Source: JAVBTR01 sp031556065 (GTDB taxonomy: Bacteria; Bacillota; Clostridia; Christensenellales; Aristaeellaceae). From it: 64,000 bases of DNA. The stretch spans positions 12,569 through 76,568 of the forward strand of contig JAVBTR010000084.1 in NCBI GenBank assembly GCA_031556065.1. The letters run 5' to 3'. Of this stretch, positions 41,699-50,943 are shown piece after piece; the first letter of the stretch is position 1; each line of letters begins with the position of its first letter. The notes beneath the pieces were generated by a model that did no database searches, was not told the origin of the DNA, and worked only from the letters and a program-made list of their open reading frames with translations. A program made the position numbers and the translations under genes.

Positions 41699-43300
41699 AT
41701 GTTCGATTTTTTAGGTAACCTGCTATTGATTTGCGCTCCTGGGGTGGGGTGTATTTTCGCAGCCCATAGCCTAATCCACTACTTTCAGTTAGAAAGCTAT
41801 CAATTTCCGGGGTTCTATCATTCTATTAAGCGGAACTTAAAGCGGGCTGTTTTCCCCGGTACTATGCTGGCAGTGCTTTTCTTTGCCCTATACATCGCTG
41901 CCGGAAACATTATGGAATCCGGGGAAGGTTTAGTGCTTTTCTTTATTTCTGTTGTCACTTTTGTTTTAAGCGCCCTGGGCGGCTGGTGGATCGGCAAACT
42001 GTTTCAGGATAAAAAGGCCAAAAAGGCCCTTAACATAACCGCCCGTGTCAAGCGTTTGTATGTGGTCTTATTTATTGTTTGCGTGGCCGTCTGTATCTCT
42101 ATTGATGGGCTTCATACAAAGTATGTGCTGGTATTCATGCCTCTCCTTTTGCCCATTTGGGTGGCGCTGGCGGGGCTTATGGCTTGGCCTATCGAAAAGG
42201 GGATTAGCGAATATTATTTTAGGGATGCCCGCCGCAAGCTTCTTGCCATGGATCGGCTGATCCGTATCGGCATTACAGGGAGCTATGGCAAAACCTCCGT
42301 TAAGTTTATACTAGGCACCGTCCTTGGCGAAAAATACAAAACCTTTGTAACCCCTGCCAGCTTTAACACGCCCATGGGTGTTACACGGGCTATTAGGGAA
42401 AACCTGCAGCCCGGCTGTCAGGTTTTCATATCCGAAATGGGTGCCCGCCACGTGGGAGATATAAAGGAAATGTGCCGCTTGGTAAAGCCTACTTACGGCA
42501 TTTTAACTTCCGTAGGCCCACAGCATCTGGAAACCTTTAAAACCATCGAAAGGATCGCTCAAACCAAATACGAGCTGATCGATGCCTTGCCTGAAAACGG
42601 CTGCGCCATTTTCCCAGATGATGGGGCTATCTGCAAAAAATGTTACGATCAAACGCAAAAAACCAAAGTGCTTGTGTCTGTTCATGGTCAGGTGGATGTA
42701 TACGCCGGGCAAATCAAAGCCACTCCTCAGGGCAGCCAATTTGATTTATATATTGAAGGCAGGCCCTACCCTTGTCAAACCAAGCTTTTAGGGGAGCATA
42801 ACATTCAAAACATTCTTCTGGCGGCGGCTATGGCATTGCAAATCGGCCTGACCCCCAAGGAAGTGGCCGCTGGTATCAGTAAGGTGGAGCCTGTTGAGCA
42901 CCGGCTACAAATTATCCCCAGCAATAATGGCATGACGATTATCGATGACGCCTTTAACAGCAATCCGGTCGGTGCCAGCGCGGCTTTAAAAGTATTAAAG
43001 GGCTTTGATGCCCGCCGCATCATTATTACCCCGGGCATGGTTGAATTAGGCGAAAAAGAAGCAGACTATAACCGGCAATTTGGTGAAGAAATGGCCACCA
43101 GCGTGGATATTGCCATTATTATTGGCAAAAAGCGGGCGCAGCCCATTTTAGACGGCTTAAAAAAAGGTGGCATGAGCGATGAAAACGTCTTTTGCGTTCA
43201 AAGCCTGGATGAATCCACCCAGATTCTGCAAAAACTGATGCGGGCTGGCGATGTGATTCTTTATGAAAACGATTTGCCGGATAACTATAACGAAGCGTGA
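41699..43300 (+). CDS. Membrane-anchored Mur ligase (MurF-like)
   Basis: A 533-residue protein with four likely membrane helices (about 5-25, 53-70, 78-97 and 122-165) fused to a Mur ligase of the MurF type. The ATP loop is GITGSYGKTS (191-200), followed by FNTPMGVTRAI, ISEMGARHVGDI and the late IDDAFNSNPVGASAAL. MurF joins D-Ala-D-Ala (or a variant) to the UDP-MurNAc-tripeptide. A membrane anchor is unusual for the housekeeping enzyme, so this may be a second or specialised ligase. It forms a unit with Ddl, 23 nt upstream. Confidence 0.8.
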   Translation: MFDFLGNLLLICAPGVGCIFAAHSLIHYFQLESYQFPGFYHSIKRNLKRAVFPGTMLAVLFFALYIAAGNIMESGEGLVLFFISVVTFVLSALGGWWIGKLFQDKKAKKALNITARVKRLYVVLFIVCVAVCISIDGLHTKYVLVFMPLLLPIWVALAGLMAWPIEKGISEYYFRDARRKLLAMDRLIRIGITGSYGKTSVKFILGTVLGEKYKTFVTPASFNTPMGVTRAIRENLQPGCQVFISEMGARHVGDIKEMCRLVKPTYGILTSVGPQHLETFKTIERIAQTKYELIDALPENGCAIFPDDGAICKKCYDQTQKTKVLVSVHGQVDVYAGQIKATPQGSQFDLYIEGRPYPCQTKLLGEHNIQNILLAAAMALQIGLTPKEVAAGISKVEPVEHRLQIIPSNNGMTIIDDAFNSNPVGASAALKVLKGFDARRIIITPGMVELGEKEADYNRQFGEEMATSVDIAIIIGKKRAQPILDGLKKGGMSDENVFCVQSLDESTQILQKLMRAGDVILYENDLPDNYNEA

Positions 43301-43323
43301 TTGAATCCATGGAGGTAGTAAAA

Positions 43324-44550
43324 ATGGAAAAGAAAAGCATTGGTGTTATCTTTGGCTCCAGATCCTGTGAGCATGATGTATCCATTATCAGCGCGGTACA
43401 GCTAATGGCCTCAATGAACCTGGATAAATACGACTTGGTGCCGATCTACATCGCGTATAATGGCCAATGGTACACCGGAGAACCTTTGAAAAAGATTGCC
43501 ACCTATACCCATTTCGACGAAAACACCTTGGATATTACCCCTGTGGCGCTGGACTTGGCTGCTCAAGGGGAACTAGTTACATTTCAGGCCGCCAAAGGGC
43601 TATTTGCAAGCGGCATGAAACGCCAGGTGGTAGCCCACATTGATTGTGCCTGTATTGTGATGCACGGTATGAACGGGGAAGATGGTACCCTTCAGGGTCT
43701 TTTTGAAATGGCCAATATTCCCTATACCTCTACCGGTGTGGCGGGTTCCGCCATTGGTATGGATAAAATTATGATGAAGCAATTTTTTCGCGGTGCCGGA
43801 CTGCCTGTTTTAGACAGCCTTTGGTTTTCCGCCAACGAATACCAGAGCAATAAAGAGCAGGCAGCAAAAAAAATCGAAGATCAAATTGGTTATCCGGTTT
43901 TTATAAAGCCCGCTAATTTGGGTTCTTCCATTGGGGTTTCCAAGGTAAGCGGCCAGGATGAACTGGAAGAAGCCATGGAGCTGGCGTTCTCCCTGGATCG
44001 CAGGGTGCTGGTGGAAAAGGGTTTAAACAAGCCTGTGGAAATCAATTGTTCTGTGTTGGGCTATGATGGAGAATGCCGGGCTTCCGTTCTTGAAATGCCC
44101 AATACCGGCGGGGATTTTTTGGATTTCGTAGGCAAATACATGCGTAGCGCAGGGCAATCTGAAGGCATGGCCTCCTTGGCCCGGCTCGTGCCGGCTCCCA
44201 TTGAAGACAATTTACGGGATAACATCCAAAACATGTCCAAGGCCATTTTTCAGATGTTGGATTGCAAGGGTGTTGTACGCATCGATTTCATGAAGGAACC
44301 GGACAGCAGCGATTTTTACATTACGGAAATCAACACCATCCCAGGGTCTCTGGCGTTCTATCTTTGGGAGCATGATGGTCTGCCCTATTCGGAACTGATT
44401 GATAAAATGATCGGTTACGCCTTTAAAGCTTTTGAAGACAAAAACAATCACAACTACACTCATAAAACCGAAATCCTACAATCGCTGCAATTGGGCGGAA
44501 AAGCAGGGGGCACAAAAGGCGGTTCAAAAATAACCGGGAGCAAAATATAA
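43324..44550 (+). CDS. ddl: D-alanine--D-alanine ligase
   Basis: A 408-residue ATP-grasp ligase making the D-Ala-D-Ala dipeptide. It opens with VIFGSRSCEHDVSIISA, has HGMNGEDGTLQGLFEM, the ATP-grasp lysine in PVFIKPANLGSSIGV, and ITEINTIPGSL at the metal site. It is longer than typical Ddl (about 350) with a Gly/Lys/Ser-rich C-terminal tail after about residue 385. The residues that choose D-Ala over D-Lac or D-Ser were not judged. The ATG at 43324 follows GGAGG. It shares one base with the next gene. Confidence 0.9.
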   Translation: MEKKSIGVIFGSRSCEHDVSIISAVQLMASMNLDKYDLVPIYIAYNGQWYTGEPLKKIATYTHFDENTLDITPVALDLAAQGELVTFQAAKGLFASGMKRQVVAHIDCACIVMHGMNGEDGTLQGLFEMANIPYTSTGVAGSAIGMDKIMMKQFFRGAGLPVLDSLWFSANEYQSNKEQAAKKIEDQIGYPVFIKPANLGSSIGVSKVSGQDELEEAMELAFSLDRRVLVEKGLNKPVEINCSVLGYDGECRASVLEMPNTGGDFLDFVGKYMRSAGQSEGMASLARLVPAPIEDNLRDNIQNMSKAIFQMLDCKGVVRIDFMKEPDSSDFYITEINTIPGSLAFYLWEHDGLPYSELIDKMIGYAFKAFEDKNNHNYTHKTEILQSLQLGGKAGGTKGGSKITGSKI

Positions 44551-44978
44551 TGAAAAATACACAACAGCAAAAAGAATACTACCAGGAAGAATATGAAGAA
44601 CCCTTTGTGGATGAACCGGAGGTCATTGCTACCAGCCACACCATTCAACTTACCTGTACCTTGGCGGCCATGTCCAGCTTGTTCGCGGTGTTTTTATATT
44701 TTGCGGACAATAAAAGCAGGGCTGTCCGCCGCACGGCCGTACAGTCTGTTGGCTGGGGCGCGCTGTTTCTAGTACTGTCGCTGATCATCATTTTTATTAA
44801 CGCTATATGCGCCACGTTACCCATTATTAAAATGGTAGTGGGTCTGGTTTTAACTATTATCCATTTGGCGCTGGCGGGCTACTTTATCTTTATTAAAGTA
44901 AAGCTTATGTATAATGCTTACCGGGGCTTTGGCTACAGCGTGCCTATGATAGGCGAGCATATACGTAAATACGAATGA
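44550..44978 (+). CDS. Small membrane protein (DUF4870/Tic20-like)
   Basis: A 142-residue protein with an acidic, Gln/Glu-rich N-terminus (1-25) and about three or four membrane helices (HTIQLTCTLAAMSSLFAVFLYF; GWGALFLVLSLIIIFINAICA; IIKMVVGLVLTIIHLALAGYFIF). The hydrophobic pattern and the RRTAVQS segment resemble DUF4870 proteins, whose role is unknown. It begins at the last base of the ddl stop (TAATG), so it is coupled to ddl. Confidence 0.55.
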   Translation: MKNTQQQKEYYQEEYEEPFVDEPEVIATSHTIQLTCTLAAMSSLFAVFLYFADNKSRAVRRTAVQSVGWGALFLVLSLIIIFINAICATLPIIKMVVGLVLTIIHLALAGYFIFIKVKLMYNAYRGFGYSVPMIGEHIRKYE

Positions 44979-45006
44979 AGATTGGAAAATGCGGTGAGGA
45001 AATGCC

Positions 45007-46881
45007 ATGATCCATTTAAAAGACATTAAAACACCAGATCAATTAAAAACATTATCATACGATGAGTTGGCCGTTTTGGGTGAAGAGATCCGGCAGGAAA
45101 TTATCAGCACGGTTGCCAACCAAGGAGGCCATCTGGCCTCTAATTTGGGTGTGGTTGAAATCACCATGGCCATGCACCGGGTTTTCAATACCCCCAAGGA
45201 CAAGATTGTATTCGATGTAGGCCACCAGGCTTATCCCCATAAGCTGTTAACAGGCCGCTACTACCGTTTTTCCACCCTGCGTACCTTCGCCGGGATTTCC
45301 GGCTTCCCCAAGCGCAGCGAAAGTGAATACGATTGTTTTGAGACTGGCCACGCTTCTACAGCCATTTCGGCGGCATTGGGCATGGCTAGGGCAAGAGATA
45401 TAAAAAAAGAAGACCATCACGTGATTGCGTTGGTAGGAGATGGAGCGCTTACCGGCGGCATGTGCTATGAAGCGCTGAATGACGCAGGCAATGATCAAAC
45501 CAGGCTCATCGTCATATTAAACGATAATGAAATGTCTATTTCGAAAAACGTAGGGGGGCTTTCGAGGCATTTAACGGCCATTCGCGGAAGTGTTGGCTAC
45601 CGCAAAACCAAATCCGCTGTGAAAAGGGGTCTGGCAAAATTACCCTTTATCGGCTATGGCATACAGGTTTTCATGTCAGTGGTAAAGGATACCATCAAAC
45701 GGGCCTATACCGAAAAGGACGGCTTTTTCGATGCCTTGGGCTTCCACTATCTGGGCCCTGTAGATGGCCACGATTTAAAGGGCCTTGAAAAGGTGTTGGA
45801 ACAGGCCAAGAATTATGATGAACCGGTGCTGGTTCATTGTATTACCCAAAAAGGCCATGGTTACCAGCAAGCGGAAGAGCAGCCAGATATTTTCCATGGC
45901 ATTGCTCCTTTCTACGTTGAGAGCGGGGATTTAAAAAAGCAATCCTCAAAGCATGCCTATGGCGAAATCGCAGGGGTCACATTGGCCCAAATGGCCCGAA
46001 CCAACGAAAGCATAGTTGCTATTACAGCAGCTATGCCCACAGGCACTGGCATGCACCTGTTCGGTTTTGAACACCCGGAGAAGCTGTTCGATGTGGGCAT
46101 TGCAGAGCAACACGGAGTAACCTTGGCGGCAGGCTTGGCCAGCCAGGGGATCAGGCCTTATTTCGCGGTTTATTCCAGCTTTTTGCAGCGTGGCTACGAC
46201 CAGATTTTCCATGATGTATGCTTGCAGAGGTTGCCCGTTTGCTTCCTTTTGGATAGGGCTGGCATTGGCGGGGAAGACGGCGCCACCCACCATGGCATAT
46301 TCGATATCGCCTACCTTCGGCATATTCCCGGCATCACCATTATGGCCCCAAGGGATGAACACGAGCTTAGGGCCATGCTTCATTGGACAACCACTCAAAA
46401 CGGTCCCTGTGCTATCCGCTACCCGCGAAAAAGCGTGGATCTAAGCAAAAATTATCCTTATCCCGGCTTTAAAGCAAGTCAGTGGGAAGAAATGAAAAAA
46501 GGCAACCACGCAGCTATTTTGACCTTTGGCTCCATGCTCCAAACGGCACTTGAAACAGCCAAGCTGTTTGAAGCAAGCGGTATGATAGTCAGTGTCATTA
46601 ACTGCGCCACCATCAAACCTTTGGATGAAGCCATGCTTCTTTCGATTGCCAGGCAAATGCCGTTTTTCACTTTGGAGGAGCATACCATTGCGGGAGGCTT
46701 TGGCAGCGCAGTAGCGGAATGCTGTATTTTGAACGAAGTAACGGGACCGCTTTATATGTATGGCATCCCCGATACTTTTGTGCAGCATGGCAGCCATGAC
46801 AGGCTTATGCATTACCTGGGGCTGGATGCCCAGCAGTTGTTTAACCAAATGCGCAGACGTTTAGAGGAAGTAAGAGGGTAA
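45007..46881 (+). CDS. dxs: 1-deoxy-D-xylulose-5-phosphate synthase
   Basis: A 624-residue thiamine-diphosphate enzyme that joins pyruvate and glyceraldehyde 3-phosphate to start the MEP isoprenoid pathway. Motifs: DVGHQAYPHKLLTGR near residue 60, GDGALTGGM with the Mg/ThDP-binding GDG...N segment (DNEMSISKNVGG), AEQHGVTLAAG and DRAGIGGEDG. It heads dxs-tlyA-nadK-argR-recN. The usual upstream xseA-xseB-ispA genes are not here. Confidence 0.96.
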   Translation: MIHLKDIKTPDQLKTLSYDELAVLGEEIRQEIISTVANQGGHLASNLGVVEITMAMHRVFNTPKDKIVFDVGHQAYPHKLLTGRYYRFSTLRTFAGISGFPKRSESEYDCFETGHASTAISAALGMARARDIKKEDHHVIALVGDGALTGGMCYEALNDAGNDQTRLIVILNDNEMSISKNVGGLSRHLTAIRGSVGYRKTKSAVKRGLAKLPFIGYGIQVFMSVVKDTIKRAYTEKDGFFDALGFHYLGPVDGHDLKGLEKVLEQAKNYDEPVLVHCITQKGHGYQQAEEQPDIFHGIAPFYVESGDLKKQSSKHAYGEIAGVTLAQMARTNESIVAITAAMPTGTGMHLFGFEHPEKLFDVGIAEQHGVTLAAGLASQGIRPYFAVYSSFLQRGYDQIFHDVCLQRLPVCFLLDRAGIGGEDGATHHGIFDIAYLRHIPGITIMAPRDEHELRAMLHWTTTQNGPCAIRYPRKSVDLSKNYPYPGFKASQWEEMKKGNHAAILTFGSMLQTALETAKLFEASGMIVSVINCATIKPLDEAMLLSIARQMPFFTLEEHTIAGGFGSAVAECCILNEVTGPLYMYGIPDTFVQHGSHDRLMHYLGLDAQQLFNQMRRRLEEVRG

Positions 46882-46882
46882 C

Positions 46883-47701
46883 ATGGTGGGAAAAATGAGG
46901 GTAGACGTGGCTTTGGTGGCCCGGGGCATGACACAAAGCCGTGAAAAGGCCCAGGCCCAGGTTTTAGCCGGACTGGTATACGTGGGGGAACGAAAGGTCA
47001 ATAAGCCGTCTGAACAGGTGGGGGAATCGGATGAATTGATCCTTCGAGGTCACGTTCACCCCTATGTGAGCCGCGGCGGCCTTAAACTGGAAAAAGCGCT
47101 AAATGCCTTTAATGTTAATGTTCAGGATGCTATTGCTATGGATATCGGTGCGGCCACCGGTGGGTTCACCGATGTGCTTTTACGAAACGGTGCCAAGCAC
47201 GTATACGCTATCGATGTGGGCTATGGCCAACTGGATTGGAAATTGCGAAACGACAGCCGGGTAACCGTTATGGAACGTACCAATGCCAGAGCCTTAACGG
47301 TGGACCATTTCCCTTTGCGGCCTGCAATGACGGTTATGGATGTATCTTTTATTTCCATTAAAGTGATTTTGCCCGTAGCGGCGCAGATTATGGGCGATCA
47401 TGGCCGCTTTTTCACCTTAATCAAGCCCCAGTTTGAAGCCGGCAGAGAAAAGGTGGGCAAAAAAGGCGTCGTAAGAGAGGCAAAAGTTCATATGGAGGTG
47501 ATTCAGGATATTGTCACCTTTGTTCAACACATGGGATGGTTTGTAAACGGCTTAAGCTTTTCGCCCATTACAGGGCCTGAAGGGAATATTGAATTTCTGG
47601 CCTGGATTCAAAAAGAACATGTTTCCGGCTTTGACGCCAGCCCCGGAGCCATTGCGACTTTGGTTGAAACTGCTCATCTATCCCTTAAAAAGGAGATATA
47701 A
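46883..47701 (+). CDS. tlyA: TlyA family rRNA 2'-O-methyltransferase
   Basis: A 272-residue protein with an N-terminal S4 RNA-binding domain (1-65, RVDVALVARGMTQSREKAQ) and an FtsJ-type methyltransferase domain; the SAM site is DIGAATGGFTDVLLR, followed by AIDVGYGQLDWKLR. TlyA methylates cytidine 2'-O positions on 16S and/or 23S rRNA. An in-frame ATG at 46895 is an alternative start. It begins one base after the dxs stop. Confidence 0.9.
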   Translation: MVGKMRVDVALVARGMTQSREKAQAQVLAGLVYVGERKVNKPSEQVGESDELILRGHVHPYVSRGGLKLEKALNAFNVNVQDAIAMDIGAATGGFTDVLLRNGAKHVYAIDVGYGQLDWKLRNDSRVTVMERTNARALTVDHFPLRPAMTVMDVSFISIKVILPVAAQIMGDHGRFFTLIKPQFEAGREKVGKKGVVREAKVHMEVIQDIVTFVQHMGWFVNGLSFSPITGPEGNIEFLAWIQKEHVSGFDASPGAIATLVETAHLSLKKEI

Positions 47702-47703
47702 TA

Positions 47704-47732
47704 TTGCTTGAATATTCAACTTGTGGTAAAAT
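47704..47732 (+). promoter_or_regulatory. Promoter of nadK with palindrome
   Basis: TTGCTT (47704-47709), 17-nt spacer and TAAAAT (47727-47732) preceded by TGTGG. A perfect palindrome TTGAATATTCAA lies in the spacer (47708-47719). It could be an operator, but it lacks the 4-bp centre of a typical ARG box. Confidence 0.45.
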
Positions 47733-47755
47733 ATTAGCCATATTGGAGGTCTGAT

Positions 47756-48595
47756 ATGGAACCGAAATCGATTGGGCTATTGGTGCACTCCTACAGGGCG
47801 GACAGGCTTGAAGAAGCTTCCAAGGCCATTGCGTGTTTGCGCGCCAACGGCATTTCTGTTTTCGTAGAACAATGGCTTGCGCAGGAAATGGAAGAAACCC
47901 TTTCCATACTGGGTGCCCCCGTGGACGCGATTATCGCCCTTGGCGGCGATGGAACGCTGCTCCGGGCCGCCAAATACGCCATTGAGTGGGATATTCCTTT
48001 ATTAGGCATTAACCTTGGACGCATTGGCTTTTTAACAGAGGTAGAGCAGGAATCTTTAGGCGAAGCCATTGGTTTATTGGCCACAGGGCGGTTCGAAATT
48101 GAACCCCGGATGCTCCTAGATGTAATGGTTGAAGGCAAAAAGCCCATTCGCGCTATTAATGACGCAGTGATCAGCCGCAGCGGCTATGCCCGGCTGGTAT
48201 CCATTGATGCCTCTATTTCCGGGGAATTGATCGGTACCTACAGAGCCGATGGACTGATCGTATCAAGCCCCACAGGCTCTACCGGCTATTCTCTCTCCGC
48301 TGGCGGCCCTATTGTAAGCCCGGATGTCCAGTGCATGATTATTTCGCCTATCTGCGCCCATTCTTTGCAGCACCGGCCTGTAGTGGTGTCGGCAAAGGAA
48401 ACCATCCATTTACATCTGGGCTGCGATCAAGACCGTTCCCTGGCGCTGGTGGTAGATGGCATGGAGCCTGTTATGCTCAAATGCGGCACCCAGGTACATA
48501 TCAAAAAATCCGACGCGACACTGAAATTAATCCGGTTCGACACGCCCCATTTTTTCACCTTGGTACGCAGCAAACTCAACGAATGGACTCGCTGA
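47756..48595 (+). CDS. nadK: NAD kinase
   Basis: A 279-residue kinase making NADP from NAD. It has GGDGTLLRA (63-71), the NLGRIGFLTEV segment and the glycine-rich SPTGSTGYSLSAGGPIVSP. It carries a good own promoter upstream, though it lies within the dxs-recN block. GGAGG precedes the ATG at 47756. argR starts 16 nt after its stop. Confidence 0.94.
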   Translation: MEPKSIGLLVHSYRADRLEEASKAIACLRANGISVFVEQWLAQEMEETLSILGAPVDAIIALGGDGTLLRAAKYAIEWDIPLLGINLGRIGFLTEVEQESLGEAIGLLATGRFEIEPRMLLDVMVEGKKPIRAINDAVISRSGYARLVSIDASISGELIGTYRADGLIVSSPTGSTGYSLSAGGPIVSPDVQCMIISPICAHSLQHRPVVVSAKETIHLHLGCDQDRSLALVVDGMEPVMLKCGTQVHIKKSDATLKLIRFDTPHFFTLVRSKLNEWTR

Positions 48596-48611
48596 AAGGC
48601 AGGAGGTAACC

Positions 48612-49067
48612 ATGATGAAATCCGTCCGGCAAAGTGCCATACTGGAGATTATAGCTAAACTGGATATCGAAACCCAAGAGGAGTTAGCAGACGAGCTTGG
48701 GAAAATGAATATTTCTGTTACCCAGGCTACGGTTTCACGGGACATTAAAGAGCTAAGACTCATTAAAGTCCAATCCAGCAAAACAGGGCTATATAAATAT
48801 GCCACCTCCGAACACGGAGAGCATGGCCTTTCAGACAGATTTATCCGAATGTTCGCGGAATCGGTTTTATCGGTTTCCCATGCCAATAACCTTATTGTGG
48901 TGAAAACCTTATCTGGCAGTGCCAATGTGGCGGCGGAGGCCATCGACAGCATGCATTGGCAAGAAATTTTGGGCACCCTGGCTGGGGATAATACTATTTT
49001 ACTGATTGTGCGCAGCAACGGCGAAGTACAGACTGTTGTGGATCGCATTAACGAATTAACCAAGTAA
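48612..49067 (+). CDS. argR: Arginine repressor ArgR
   Basis: A 151-residue hexameric repressor. The N-terminal winged helix includes QEELADELGKMNISVTQATVSRDIKEL; the C-terminal arginine-binding/oligomer domain includes GSANVAAEAID and GTLAGDNTILLI. Its position between nadK and recN is standard in Firmicutes. In Bacillus the orthologue AhrC also activates arginine catabolism. Confidence 0.94.
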   Translation: MMKSVRQSAILEIIAKLDIETQEELADELGKMNISVTQATVSRDIKELRLIKVQSSKTGLYKYATSEHGEHGLSDRFIRMFAESVLSVSHANNLIVVKTLSGSANVAAEAIDSMHWQEILGTLAGDNTILLIVRSNGEVQTVVDRINELTK

Positions 49068-49093
49068 CCATCATTTACAAAGGAGGAGCAATA

Positions 49094-50806
49094 ATGCTTC
49101 AAGCTATTTCCATGCGCAATATTGCTCTGATCGAAAGCCTGACCATTGATTTTGAAAGCGGTCTTCATGCATTAACAGGCGAAACCGGGGCAGGTAAATC
49201 CATTGTGGTGGATGCAGTCAACCTGGTTTTAGGCGGACGGACGGACAAAGGGATTATCCGCACCGGCACCCAAAAGGCCTATGTGGAGGCCATATTCGAT
49301 ATTGGGCAATTGCCCACGGTACGGCAGCTGCTTTTTTCCCAGGGTATTGAAACCGAAGGGGAGCAGCTTATCATTTCAAGAGAGATCAGCGAAAACGGAA
49401 AAAGCATTTCCCGTATATGTGGCACAGGCGTCCAGCTTGCTTTTTTAAAGCAGGTGACCGCTTTTTTAATGGATGTTCACGGCCAGCATGAACACCAATT
49501 TCTCATGGATCACAAAAAACATTTGGATTTTTTGGATGCCTGTGGGGATCAGGCTCATATGGCCCTTTTAAACGGTTTAAAGGCGGGCTATGAAGGATTT
49601 ATAGAGGTGCATAAGGAATATGCCGCCCTTGTAAAAGAAGATAAGCTTCGGGCCCAAAAAACCGATATACTCAAGTTTCAGTTGAGCGAGCTCGTGGAAG
49701 CGAAATTAAAGCCCGGAGAAGATACAGCGCTTTTAAAAGAGCGGGACGAGCTTAAATACATCCAGCGTATTGGTGAAAATGTGCATACAGCCTATGAAGC
49801 ATTGGAAGAAGCAGGGGCTGTCAGCGCTATTAAGCAAGCGGCGGACGCCCTTGCCTCCATTGGGGAGATCAATGAAAAGTACAAGGATATGGGCGTACGC
49901 TTAGAATCCTTGTATTACGAAATGGAGGACGCGGCACAGACCGTAGCCTCTTGGCAGGAACAGGTTGAGTTCGATCCCAAACGGGCGGAGAAGATCGAGG
50001 AAAGGTTAGACTTGATCAAGCGCCTGTCGAAAAAATATGCCCCTACAGCAGATGGAATGCTTCTTAAAGTAAAAGAGCTTCAAACGGAATTGGACAAGCT
50101 GGAAGATTACGAAGGAAGCCTTGAAAAGCTTAAAGAAGCCCACCGGCAAAAGCTAAAGGCTTATAGAGGATTGGCAAAGCAGGTAACGGAATCCCGCCAA
50201 GCCCTGGCCCAAAACTTTGAAGTAAGAATGCACCAGGAATTAAGGGATTTGGGTATGGAAAAAACCGTGTTCAAGGTGGCCTTTAAAGAACATCTGCCCG
50301 ACGAAAAACCAGCTATGCCCACGCCCACAGGGGATGACGTTATCGAATTTCTCCTTTCGCCAAATCCAGGGGAGCCCTTAAAGCCCCTCGCCAAGATTGC
50401 TTCCGGCGGTGAATTATCCCGGATCATGCTGGCCATTAAAGTGATTAACGCGGAAAAAGAAGGGGTTCCCTGCATGGTGTTCGATGAAATAGACACGGGT
50501 ATCAGCGGAAAGATGGCCCAGGTGGTGGCGCAGAAAATGTCCGCCATCGGAAGATACCGGCAAGTGATTTGTGTAACCCATCTGCCTCAGATCGCCGCCA
50601 TGGCCGATCATCAATACCTGGTGGAAAAGCAGGTGAAGGAGGGACGCACGTTTACCATAGTCCGTAGCCTTTCAAAGGATGAAAGGGCCCAAGAACTGGC
50701 CCAAATGGTCTCTGGCGCCCAGGGGGAAGATCAAAGGGGGATTGCCCATGCCATGGCCATGATTCAGGCGGCGGAAGAATACAAAGGCAAGAAGATCGTC
50801 AAATAA
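49094..50806 (+). CDS. recN: DNA repair protein RecN
   Basis: A 570-residue SMC-like ATPase acting in double-strand break repair. Walker A GETGAGKS (29-36) is followed by coiled-coil regions (about 150-360); the signature ASGGELSRIMLAIK and Walker B VFDEIDTGISG lie near the C-terminus. AGGAGG precedes the ATG. In Bacillus and most Clostridia spoIVB and spo0A follow recN; here an Rnf operon does. Confidence 0.95.
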   Translation: MLQAISMRNIALIESLTIDFESGLHALTGETGAGKSIVVDAVNLVLGGRTDKGIIRTGTQKAYVEAIFDIGQLPTVRQLLFSQGIETEGEQLIISREISENGKSISRICGTGVQLAFLKQVTAFLMDVHGQHEHQFLMDHKKHLDFLDACGDQAHMALLNGLKAGYEGFIEVHKEYAALVKEDKLRAQKTDILKFQLSELVEAKLKPGEDTALLKERDELKYIQRIGENVHTAYEALEEAGAVSAIKQAADALASIGEINEKYKDMGVRLESLYYEMEDAAQTVASWQEQVEFDPKRAEKIEERLDLIKRLSKKYAPTADGMLLKVKELQTELDKLEDYEGSLEKLKEAHRQKLKAYRGLAKQVTESRQALAQNFEVRMHQELRDLGMEKTVFKVAFKEHLPDEKPAMPTPTGDDVIEFLLSPNPGEPLKPLAKIASGGELSRIMLAIKVINAEKEGVPCMVFDEIDTGISGKMAQVVAQKMSAIGRYRQVICVTHLPQIAAMADHQYLVEKQVKEGRTFTIVRSLSKDERAQELAQMVSGAQGEDQRGIAHAMAMIQAAEEYKGKKIVK

Positions 50807-50855
50807 TTAACCATGTATTTATCCACCATTTACTTGCTAAAAAACCCACAATGTA

Positions 50856-50864
50856 TGCTATAAT
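50856..50864 (+). promoter_or_regulatory. Promoter of the rnf operon
   Basis: An extended -10, TGCTATAAT (core 50859-50864); the best -35 candidate TTGCTA (50834-50839) is 19 nt away. An approximately 75-nt leader follows, with a small hairpin GCGGC/GCCGC (50901-50920) just ahead of the GGGAGG site. Confidence 0.55.
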
Positions 50865-50943
50865 AAATGTCGAGTGTCAAAATCTATTAATTCTGGCCTT
50901 GCGGCGCCTTTTATTGCCGCTTATGAAGGGAGGACTTTTGCCT

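Noticed and set aside
47708..47719. A standard ARG box
   Set aside because: The half-sites abut without the 4-bp A/T centre of the described consensus; kept only as an unexplained palindrome.
50828..50836. DnaA box-like TTATCCACC
   Set aside because: A single imperfect site with no companions; expected by chance in 64 kb.
50851..50943. N-terminal extension of RnfC in the open frame
   Set aside because: It would begin inside the -10 box and lacks a binding site; the GTG at 50944 fits both the site and the family.
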